Source: Haematobia irritans
Lineage: Eukaryota > Arthropoda > Insecta > Diptera > Muscidae
Length of the DNA: 64,000 nucleotides
Direction of reading: 5' to 3'
Assembly (NCBI RefSeq): GCF_050003625.1
Contig: NC_134401.1
Span: 90,870,852 to 90,934,851 of the forward strand
Each line of letters opens with the position of its first letter. The first letter of the stretch is position 1. Of the stretch, positions 44,047 through 53,557 are shown one piece after another. The position numbers and the translations under genes were made by a program. A model generated the notes under the pieces. The model saw only the letters and a list, made by a program, of their open reading frames with translations. It was not told where the DNA came from and searched no databases.

Positions 44047-44390
44047 GCCACCGTGGTGCAATGGTTAGCATGCCCGCCTTGCATACACAAGGTCGTGGGT
44101 TCGATTCCTGCTACGACCGAACACCAAAAAGTTTTTCAGCGGTGGATTATCCCTCCTCAGTAATGCTGGTGACATTTCTGAGGGTTTCAAAGCTTCTCTA
44201 AGTGGTTTCACCACAATGTGGAACGCCGTTCGGACTCGGCTATAAAAAGGAGGTCCCTTGTCATTGAGCTTAATATGGAATCGGGCAGCACTCAGTGATA
44301 AGAGAGAAGTTCACCAATGTGGTATCACAATGGACTGAATAGTCTAAGTGAGCCTGATACATCGGGCTGCCACATAACCTAACCTAACCT
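44047..44390 (+). mobile_element. tRNA-derived SINE (copy 6), inside gypsy Pol
   Basis: Complete SINE with A box (GTGGTGCAATGGTTAGCATG), B box (GGTTCGATTCC) and tail CATAACCTAACCTAACCT. It cuts the gypsy reverse transcriptase. The target duplication is short or unclear (TAT at most). Confidence 0.9.
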
Positions 44391-46528
44391 ATCGAATCAT
44401 CGTCCATAAAAACGTGAAAGAATCCATTCTTGAGGTCTAACTTAGTAAAAAATTTCTTATTGCCTAATCGCTCCAACAAATCGTCAATCAGAGGAATCGG
44501 ATAATTGTGTTTTGCCGTAATTTTATTCAAATTCCTAAAATCTACGCACATTCTCAGTCCCCCAGTTTTCTTCTTCACCAATACAATAGGTGAAGCATAC
44601 TCTGACTCACTCGTTCTAATAATACCTTTAGTTAAGTAATCGTCTAGTATATTCTGTAGTTCCTGTTTCTCCGCATAAGACAATCTTCGAGGTGGGCAGT
44701 TGAAAGGCTTGGGATTCTCCAAAACAAGCTTCATCTCACACCTTGTTTTGGGCAAAACTGGGCGTTGCCTATTAACATAATTATCCCGGAATATCTGCTC
44801 TAACAATTTTACGTATTTGTTCGGTATATCGTCTCCAACCACCAATCCCAAATCTGAAGTTTTCTCAGAAATATCTATAGCCATAATTTCGTTCTCAAAA
44901 TTTCCCATAATATCTGTATCACCACATTGGCCACTATTCAACGTGTTACTTTTCGAACCCGAATCCAAATGAATGATCTTAATACCACTTTCCAAACTAT
45001 CGCTATTATTACATGTCGCAGCGTCACCAAACAACAAAACCTTACTGTGAGTTTTCCTTAGAAAATCTCGACCTAATAATACCGAGTATTCTATTGAGTT
45101 CACACCCACAATTATAAGTTCAATTTCAAACGATTTATTATCAATATTCAAAAAACTCAAACATCTTCCATATGATACTAATTCACTCTTATTCAAACCA
45201 AAGTACTTCTCATTCTCCAAACTTAGAATTTTCGTTCCTACGGGCACACAATCTTCCCTAACGAGACTCACTGGGCTACCAGAATCTATTAAGCATTCTA
45301 AAGATAAGGAAAGATTATTACTACAATTAAAACTAAAATTAACATATCTTACATAATTGTTGTCAACTCCACTCGTCCTCTTTTTGTTTTTCAAGCAATC
45401 AACCACAGTGTGGCCAGCCACACCACAAGCATAACAAGTACCAGGGCTACGTCTGGGTTTATTGCAATCGGCTGCGTAATGCCCAACGCTGTTGCAATTA
45501 TAACAGCGAACATTTTGTTTTTGCAAGCTCTCCACCTTAGCAGCATCGACTGTAGATCTAAGCGTTAGTTTTACGTTTGCTAACGCTTTGCACAAATCTG
45601 CGCAGCACTTATGCTGCTGCATCATCGCTTGACGACGTATTTGTGCATTCGGTATACCATCAATCACATACTCCAAAAATTCGTCTTCTAGCAACGAAAG
45701 CCTCTCAGCTAGCTTGGTCTTATCATTGAAATAGTCCATAAAATTTTCTTCGAATTTCCATAACCGCAGCTGAAATTTTCTTCGTAATTCTAATTTGCTT
45801 TCATTTGCACCAAACACAAGGCAGAACTGCTCAAATAGTTCAGTGACGTCCTCTGCCACAGAGCACCGTCTCGAATGCAACCATGTTTGAGCTCGACCCG
45901 ACAACTTTGTTGCAAAAAGAGCTCTCAACATGTTGTCTGACAAGTTGTATTGGCGCTGTAAATCAAGAAGCTGCGAAACCCAAAATTTGCCGTCGCTACT
46001 GCCATCATAGTCTGGCATAAAGTTACAAACAAGTTTTAAAGGTATTGTGTCGTCTGACACCTGCACATTGTTGTTGTTATTTCCACTCTTCTTAAGTAAT
46101 TCATTTTCTCTCTTCAATAGGTCATTCTCTCTTTTTCAGAGCTCGATCTCTTTCTCATAAAGTTTTGTGACTCTTTCGCTTATGTCGGTAACTGCGTTTG
46201 TGTTAAAACTTCCATCGGTATTTTTTTGTTGTACATTCTCTTCATTGTTTACTCTATCTTTATTTTCGGCAATTTTTGTGGCACCTTCAGCAGTCTGTAC
46301 ATTTATTTCACTATTTTCGGCCTCAGATAACTGTTGTTCTGTTTCCTCTTCACTGCGTTTCTGCATGTCTTTAATTATTATTTCTATTTCATCTTCTGGT
46401 ACATTTTGCAGTCGGGCTACCATTTGTGATTTACTGCCAGTTGCCGATAGCCCAAAATTAAGACAAATCGACTTGAGCTGTTTTGACGATAGCTCAGACA
46501 AAATCTTTGTTTCATCCATGCCAAACAA
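44391..46528 (-). pseudogene. Gypsy Gag, protease and start of reverse transcriptase
   Basis: Starts at ATG 46528. Residues about 10-40 (LSSKQLKSICLNFGLSATGS) resemble a SAP DNA-binding motif, followed by an acidic/Q-rich stretch and a coiled coil (KRENDLLKRENELLKK). An in-frame TGA at 46136-46138 falls at the start of the coiled coil, and the same frame continues behind it. Then come capsid-like sequence, two CX2CX4HX4C knuckles (CYNCNSVGHYAADC and CYACGVAGHTVVDC), a protease with CLIDSGSPVSLV, and the first half of reverse transcriptase (MCVDFRNLNKITAKHNYPIP). The frame then runs into the SINE. The TGA may be a nonsense mutation or a readthrough stop; a single copy cannot tell. Confidence 0.88.
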
Positions 46529-46651
46529 AATCAGGGAAAACTACTCAAGCGACCAAAATGTTTTATTTATTTTGTCAGGATTTGTATTACTATTTTTTTT
46601 TGCGGTGGGAAGAACCACTTCTGAATTTGTAGAGTTAATTGTTGGTTTTTA

Positions 46652-47584
46652 AAGGGTGATTCTTTTGAGGTTAGGATTTTCATGCATTAGTATTTGACAG
46701 ATCACGTGGGATTTCAGACATGGTGTCAAAGAGAAAGATGCTCAGTATGCTTTGACATTTCATCATGAATAGACTTACTAACGAGCAACGCTTGCAAATC
46801 ATTGAATTTTATTACCAAAATCAGTGTTCTGTTCGAAATGTGTTTATCGACAAATTTTGTTCAGCGATGAGGCTCATTTCTGGTTGAATGGCTACGTAAA
46901 TAAGCAAAATTGCCGCATTTGGAGTGAAGAGCAACCAGAAGCCGTTCAAGAACTGCCCATGCATCCCGAAAAATGCACTGTTTGGTGTGGTTTGTACGCT
47001 GGTGGAATCATTGGACCGTATTTTTTCAAAGATGCTGTTGGACGCAACGTTACGGTGAATGGCGATCGCTATCGTTCGATGCTTACAAACTTTTTGTTGC
47101 CAAAAATGGAAGAACTGAACTTGGTTGACATGTGGTTTCAACAAGATGGCGCTACATGCCACACAGCTCGCGATTCTATGGCCATTTTGAGGGAAAACTT
47201 CGGAGAACAATTCATCTCAAGAAATGGACCGGTAAGTTGGCCACCAAGATCATGCGATTTGACGCCTTTAGACTATTTTTTGTGGGGCTACGTCAAGTCT
47301 AAAGTCTACAGAAATAAGCCAGCAACTATTCCAGCTTTGGAAGACAACATTTCCGAAGAAATTCGGGCTATTCCGGCCGAAATGCTCGAAAAAGTTGCCC
47401 AAAATTGGACTTTCCGAATGGACCACCTAAGACGCAGCCGCGGTCAACATTTAAATGAAATTATCTTCAAAAAGTAAATGTCATGGACCAATCTAACGTT
47501 TCAAATAAAGAACCGATGAGATTTTGCAAATTTTATGCGTTTTTTTAAAAAAAAAAGTTATCAAGCTCTTAACAAATCACCCTT
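46652..47584 (+). mobile_element. DD41D-type mariner, internally deleted (copy 1)
   Basis: Perfect short ends AAGGGTGATT...AATCACCCTT flanked by TA (46650-46651 and 47585-47586). The empty site is visible in the other gypsy LTR (GGTTTTTATTTATT). 933 bp. The reading frame opens at ATG 46764 (MNRLTNEQRLQIIEFYYQNQ) but an internal deletion joins it out of frame to the catalytic domain. Confidence 0.9.
46824..47477 (+). pseudogene. DD41D mariner transposase catalytic domain (copy 1)
   Basis: Covers the catalytic part of a Tc1/mariner-superfamily transposase: YRQILFSDEAHFWLNGYV (first D, residue 15 of the frame), VDMWFQQDGATCHTARDS (second D, 108) and RSCDLTPLDYFLWGYVKS (third D, 150). The 41 residues between the last two place it in the DD41D group, which I recall as the 'rosa' group of tephritid flies. 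The N-terminal DNA-binding region is mostly deleted and out of frame, so it cannot act alone, though the catalytic core is free of stops. Confidence 0.85.
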
Positions 47585-47784
47585 TATTTATTTTGAATTT
47601 ATTTTACAAGCTGACGCTACTACGCTTGTGTTCTTTTTGAAATGCCAATAATAACTGAACTCACTGGCTCTTGTGCAACGCTAGCTTAGGGAGATATTTG
47701 TTGTACCAACTCTTTCTTACAAGAAGAAGAAGACAAGCGTAGCGTGGGGAAATAATAATGTTTATAACTAATATGTATACTACA

Positions 47785-49360
47785 GCAGAAACAAAATTAT
47801 GACAAAATTTTCTATAGAAATAAAATGTTGGCAAAATTTTCGATTGAAATAAAATTTTGACAAAATTTTCTACATAAATAAAATGTTGACTAAATTTTCT
47901 GTAGAAACAAAATCTGACAAAATTTTCTATAGAAATAAAATGTTGACAAATTTTTCTACAGAAATAAAATTTTGACAAAATTTTCTATAGGAATAAAATA
48001 TGGGAAATTTTTCTATAGAGATAAAATTTTGACAAAATTTTTTACAGAAATAACATTTTGACAAAATTTTCTACAGAAATAAAATGTTGACAAAATTTTC
48101 TGTAGAAATAAAATCTGACAAAATTTTCTATAGAAATAAAATTTTGACAACATTTTTTATAGAAATACAATTTGGACAAATTTTTCTACAGAAATAAAAT
48201 GTGGCAAAATTTTCTATAGAAATAAAATGTTGACATTTTTTTATAGAAACTAACTTTTGAAAAAAATTTCTATAGAAATAATTTTTTGACAAATCTTCTA
48301 TGGAAATAAAATTTTGAAAAAATGTTCTATAGAAATAAAATTTTGACAAAATTTTCTATAGAAATAAAATTTGACAAAATGTTCTATAGAAATAAAATGT
48401 GGACAAAATTTTATTTCTACATAAAATTTATAAAATTGGTTTTATGTAGAAATAGAATTTTAACAAAATTTTCTATAGAAATAAATTTTTGACAAAATTT
48501 TCTATAGAAATAAAATGTTGACAAAATTTTCTATAGAAATAAAATTTGCCAAATTTTTCAATAGAAATAAAATATTGACAAATTTTTCTATAGAAATAAA
48601 ATTTTGACAACATTTTCCATAGAAATAAAATTTTGTCAAAATTTTATTTCTATAGAAAATTTTGACAAAATTTTCTTTAGAAATGAAGTTTGACAAAATT
48701 TTCTATAGAAATAAAATTTTGACAAAATTTTCTATAGAAATAAAATTTTGACAAAATTTTCTATAGAAATAATATTTTGAAAAATTTTTTTGTAGAAATT
48801 AACTTTTGAAAAAAATTTCTATAGAAATACATTTTTTGACAAATTCTTCTATGGAAATAAAATTTTGACAAAATTTTCTATAGAAATATTTTTTATGTTA
48901 TTGTTGTTTCTCTTCAATCATTATTGTTGTTTTTGATTTCAGCTTAAAACCATGAATTGACTAAACTACAAGTGTAGCTTAGCCAATAGAGGAAAAGTAT
49001 GCTTGTAAAGTTTTGACAAAATTTTCTATAGTAATAAAATTTTGACAAAATTTCCTACAGAAATATAATTTTGACAAATTCTTCTATGGAAATAAAATTT
49101 TGACAAAATTTTCTATAGAAATAAATTTTTGAAAAATTCTTCTATGGAAATAAAATTTTGGCAAAATTTTCTATAAAAATAAAATTTTGACAGAATTTTC
49201 TATGGAAATAAAATTTTCTATGGAAATAAAATTTTGAGAAAATTTTCTATAGAAATTAATTTCTGACAAATTCTTCCATGGAAGAACATTTTTTGACAAA
49301 ATTTTCTATAGAAATAAAATTTGACAAAATTTCCTGTAGAAATAAAATTTTGACAAAAGT
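47785..49360 (+). repeat. 29-bp AT minisatellite array
   Basis: About fifty degenerate copies of the 29-bp unit, with two short stretches in reverse orientation near 48405-48420 and 48633-48662. Open frames rich in FYRKFCQNFISIENF are translations of this repeat and not genes. Confidence 0.85.
48890..49012 (+). repeat. Dispersed repeat D, short copy
   Basis: GTTTTTGATTTCAGCTTAAA, ATTGACTAAACTACAAGTGT and AGAGGAAAAGTATGCTTGT also occur at 58388-58470 with few changes. It interrupts the minisatellite. Confidence 0.65.
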
Positions 49361-49740
49361 TCCGAAATTGTGGGTTTGGTTTATGTGGGGGCTATATCAG
49401 TTTCGACTAAACACTAAAAAGTGGTGGATTATCCTTTCTCGGTAATGTTGATGACATTTCTGAGTGTTTTAAACTTGCTCTAAGTGGTTTCACTGCAATG
49501 TGGAATGCCGTTCGGACTCAGCTATAAAAAGGACATCACGTGTCATTGAGTTTAACCCAGAATCGGGTACCACTCATTGATAAGAGAGACTCAGACTCAT
49601 GGTCTTATAGGCCTTATATCTCTTTTTACCACAACATTTGAATTACCACAACATTTGATTGTGGATGATGTGGTCTTTAGTATAACTTTGTACACAATCC
49701 ATGGTAGAGGGTCCAAAATGTTAGGTCTAGCCAAACGCAT
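49361..49740. other. Mosaic of family A and SINE fragments
   Basis: 49375-49405 resembles a family A monomer (TTTATGTGGGGGCTATAT). 49408-49592 is a diverged, headless SINE body (GTGGTGGATTATCC, CTGCAATGTGGAATGCCGTT). 49652-49738 is a diverged family A left terminus in minus orientation (ACACAATCCATGGTAGAGGG). No gene. Confidence 0.6.
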
Positions 49741-50976
49741 CACAATCTTGTTATGTCTTTTTCTCACTCAATGAGGTAATCCTTCATCTTTTTTACTTGG
49801 AATCCATTTTTGAATCGATTTTTACATTTTCCATTTAAAAAAGTCCACTGGCATTACCTCGCTATTGTGGTGGCTTAAAGCGTTTTGTATTCTAAAGCCT
49901 GTGGCAGATCCATGTCATTGTATTCCACCTGACAAGAAAACTCTTAAGTTCAATTGTCTAACATAGTACCGGAAATGATGTGCGAATGGCTTTCGCCAAA
50001 CAGTCAGTTGTGGTTCCAAGTGCCTCAACCTGTTAAGTGACACTTCATTATGTAACAGAAAATAACGACTCTCAAAATTTAGTCGGAAGGGGGTGTAAAT
50101 CCACATCTTCCTCATTCTTATGACGAGTTGGAAGAAAAACGAAAAAACGAAATGAAAGGATGCACTGACACGTACAAGTATGCAGATGAGAAAAGGACTT
50201 GGTTTTATTTGAACTCGTGTATTGTATTTGTCCTGGTTAAATTGAGTTTAAGGTGGCAAAGTTTGTGTGGCAGATGCATGTGTCCTTTCTTTGTTAAGAG
50301 TTTAGAATTGTGTATACCAACCTGAAATTTGCAATGATAAAGATAGACAATGATGGTTCATGGTATTTCCAAAAAGGATGATGCAATTCCATTACCGTGA
50401 TGTGGCGTGTGTGAGTGACTAAGGCAAACTAAGCTAACATGATGCTCCCTCAAAGCGTATCCAAGGCAAGACATGTTAGAGCAAAATTGTGGAATGGTGA
50501 TGATGATTTCATGTTCTGTTACTCATTGTTGGTCCTGCATTTCCTGTTGGCACATGGGAAGGGGGAAAGCCCGCAGTCAGCTGAAAAGAAATGGCGTAGG
50601 ATTTCATTAATTTTCATTACGTGCTATCTAGGTTGAATGCAGGCTATTTTACCTAAAATCAGCATTGGATCTACGTTCATATGCTACCAAACATTTGAAG
50701 ATTTTACTTAAGTAACGAGGTCAAAAACTGAAGGTGTGTTTATCTTTGTGGGTTCCATAAAAATTTCCTTTTCGGCGCATACCGGAATCCTCTCTCAATT
50801 GTTTCCTACTTCCGATTAAGTTTTTTTGGAGAATCTTAGGAATTACTTCGTTTGACCGTTTAAAGTCAAAATTTAAATTTTAGACAATCAAAAGCCACTA
50901 AACAGGAATAGGAGAACAATAAAATGGCATCTCAGAGGCAATTTGAAACTATACTATTTGACTTTTTTCACTTCCA
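49741..50976. other. Stretch without recognisable feature
   Basis: About 1.2 kb. Base composition is closer to unique intergenic DNA than the flanking repeats. Several short frames have no recognisable domain. Confidence 0.4.
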
Positions 50977-50985
50977 TGGAAGTTA
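50977..50985. repeat. 9-bp target duplication, left copy
   Basis: TGGAAGTTA, repeated exactly at 53532-53540. Confidence 0.9.
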
Positions 50986-51266
50986 ATGTGCGTGAAGATA
51001 AATTGTAAATTTAACTAGTCGAGACACAAACCAGGTAGTTTTTGCCTGCGCACCTAATGGGTTAATTACAATTTGGGGAGATAAAATATTTAATGAAATT
51101 CAGCACTTTCCAACATATTTGCGCAAAATATTTTGGTATTAACCGAAAGATCTTGACAAGTACTATAAATGCAAGTGGTTGTCATGTTCAAAAGCGTCCC
51201 ATAAATGTTAGTTTTGCAGCTATATTTTAAAAGTCAGTTTGTCCAACTTGAAATAAAGTTAAACTA

Positions 51267-52432
51267 CGCCCACTGTGCAATACCTGCTCTAGATTTTTTG
51301 GTATAAAATGAAAGCTCTTGATGAGTACTATAAATCCAAGTGGTTGTTATATTCGAAAGCATCATAAAAATATCGATTTTTATCGAAAAGAAAATTACTT
51401 TTTTAGAATTTCAAAAAAAGTGCACATTGGCCCACTGTGCAACACCTGCTCTACAGTGTTTGGTATCAAATGAAAACTCTTGATGAGTACTATAAATGCA
51501 AGTGGTTTTTATTTTCGAAAGTTTCCCAAAAAAAATTGTTTTAAGCAAAAGTAAAATTAATTTGCGAAATTTTAGAAAATATCGCACCAGCGCCCACTGT
51601 GCAAAACCTGCTCTAGATTTTTTGGTATCAAATGAAAGCTCTTGACGAGTACTATAAACGCAAGTGGTTGTCATGTTCGAAAGCATCATAGAAATATCGA
51701 TTTTTATCAAAAATATAATTAATATGTCAGAATTTAAAATATAGTGCTCGCGGGCCCACTGTGCAATACCTGCTCTAGATTTTTTGGTATCAAATGAAAG
51801 CTCTTGATGAGTACTATAAATCCAAGTGGTTGTTATACTCGAAAGCATCACAGAAATATCGATTTTTATCAAAAAGAAACTTAGTTTGCACGAAGTTACA
51901 ATATAGGACACCCGTGCCCACTGTGCAAAACCTGCTCTAGATTTTTTGGTATCAAATGAAAGCTCTTGACGAGTACTACAAATGCAAGTAGTTTTTATTT
52001 TCTAAAACATCCCAGAAATGTAGGTTTTTGTTAATTTTTTTTTAAGTTTAATCGCCACAATTTGAAATAAAACTGAAATGCGCCCACTGTGCAATACCTG
52101 CTCTAGATTTTTTGGTATAAAATGAAAGCTCTTGATGAGTACTATAAATCCAAGTGGTTGTTATATTCGAAAGCATCATAAAAATATCGATTTTTATCAA
52201 AAAGAAAATTACTTTTTTAGAATTTCAAAAAAGTGCAAAAGTGGCCCACTGTGCAACACCTGCTCTACAGTGTTTGGTATCAAATGAAAACTCTTGATGA
52301 GTACTATAAATGCAAGTGGTTTTTATTTTCGAAAGTTTCCCAAAAAAAATTGTTTTAAGCAAAAGTAAAATTAATTTGCGAAATTTTAGAAAATATCGCA
52401 CCAGCGCCCACTGTGCAAAACCTGCTCTAGAT
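51267..52432 (+). repeat. ~162-bp tandem repeat, left arm and centre
   Basis: CCCACTGTGCAA recurs at about 51269, 51431, 51593, 51754, 51917, 52083, 52246 and 52408, a spacing of 161-166 bp. Neighbouring units differ, but units at matching positions in the two arms are near identical. Confidence 0.9.
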
Positions 52433-52439
52433 TTTTTGT

Positions 52440-53260
52440 TTTCAGTTTTATTTCAAATTGTGGCGATTAAATTTAAAAAAAAATTAACAAAAACCTACAT
52501 TTCTGGGATGTGTTAGAAAATAAAACTACTTTCATTTGTAGTACTCATCAAGAGCTTTCATTTGATACCAAAAAATCTAGAGCAGGTTTTGCACAGTGGG
52601 CACGGGTGTCCTATATTGTAACTTCGTGCAAACTAAGTTTCTTTTTGATAAAAATCGATATTTCTGTGATGCTTTCGAGTATAACAACCACTTGGATTTA
52701 TAGTACTCATTAAGAGCTTTCATTTGATACCAAAAAATCTAGAGCAGGTATTGCACAGTGGGCCCGCGTGCACTATATTTTAAATTCTGACATATTAATT
52801 ATATTTTTGATAAAAATCGATATTTCTATGATGCTTTCGAACGTGACAACCACTTGCGTTTATAGTACTCGTCAAGAGCTTTCATTTGATACCAAAAAAT
52901 CTAGAGCAGGTTTTGCACAGTGGGCGCTGGTGCGATATTTTCTAAAATTTCGCAAATTAATTTTACTTTTGCTTAAAACAATTTTTTTTGGGAAACTTTC
53001 GAAAATAAAAACCACTTGCATTTATAGTACTCATCAAGAGTTTTCATTTGATACCAAACACTGTAGAGCAGGTGTTGCACAGTGGGCCAATGTGCACTTT
53101 TTTTGAAATTCTAAAAAAGTAATTTTCTTTTTGATAAAAATCGATATTTTTATGATGCTTTCGAATATAACAACCACTTGGATTTATAGTACTCATCAAG
53201 AGCTTTCATTTTATACCAAAAAATCTAGAGCAGGTATTGCACAGTGGGCGTAGTTTAACT
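52440..53260 (-). repeat. ~162-bp tandem repeat, right arm
   Basis: TTGCACAGTGGGC recurs at about 52589, 52752, 52915, 53077 and 53239 in reverse orientation. The unit order is the mirror image of the left arm. Confidence 0.9.
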
Positions 53261-53557
53261 TTATTTCAAGTTGGACAAACTGACTTTTAAAATATAGCTG
53301 CAAAACTAACATTTATGGGACGCTTTCGAACATGACAACCACTTGCATTTATAGTACTTGTCAAGATCTTTCGTTTAATATCAAAATATTTTGCGCAAAT
53401 GTGTTGGAAAGTGCTGAATTTCATTAAATATTTTATCGCTCCAAATTGTAATTAACCCATTAGGTGCGCAGGCAAAAACTACCTGGTTTGTGTCTCGACT
53501 AGTTAAATTTACAATTTATCTTCACGCACATTGGAAGTTACAATATATATTCCGACC

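Larger units (their letters stand above)
33894..47784 (-). mobile_element. Ty3/gypsy retrotransposon with three nested insertions
   Basis: LTRs begin TGTAG and end CTACA: 33894-34197 (3' LTR of this minus-strand element) and 46628-47784 (5' LTR, split by a mariner). Flanking tetranucleotides GTAG and GCAG are a probable 4-bp target duplication with one change. Order on the minus strand: 5' LTR, gag with SAP-like region, zinc knuckles, protease, reverse transcriptase, RNase H, integrase, 3' LTR; no envelope gene. Insertions are BEL (34775-42265), SINE (44047-44390) and mariner (46652-47584). Without them it is about 5.1 kb. Confidence 0.9.
46628..47784 (-). repeat. Gypsy 5' LTR, split by mariner, with ~82-bp deletion
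   Basis: LTR sequence at 46628-46651 and 47585-47784, matching 33894-34197. The segment between GCGTAG and GTGGGG is missing; in the element's orientation it lies near the outer (U3) side and may have held promoter elements. Confidence 0.85.
50986..53531. mobile_element. Foldback/MULE-type palindromic element
   Basis: 2546 bp. The ends ATGTGCGTGAAG and CTTCACGCACAT are perfect inverted repeats, flanked by the perfect 9-bp duplication TGGAAGTTA. Left arm 50986-52080 and right arm about 52440-53531 are inverted copies of each other; a ~360-bp centre repeats two units of the arm. Each arm has a ~140-bp outer section and then six variants of a ~162-bp unit marked by GCCCACTGTGCAA, CCTGCTCTAGATTTTTTGG and GATGAGTACTATAAAT. 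A 9-bp duplication and tandem-repeat inverted arms are features of Drosophila Foldback elements, placed with the MULE superfamily (established knowledge). No transposase is encoded, so it would need a partner in trans. Confidence 0.8.

Noticed and set aside
46600..46627. Gypsy primer binding site
   Set aside because: TGGTTCTTCCCACCGC (minus strand) lies ten bases inside the LTR, but I cannot match it to a tRNA end with confidence.
47661..48696. Several minus-strand frames rich in FYRKFCQNFISIENF
   Set aside because: They are translations of the 29-bp minisatellite (29 bp cycles through all frames); the same words appear in every array, including 54-56 kb and 58-61 kb.
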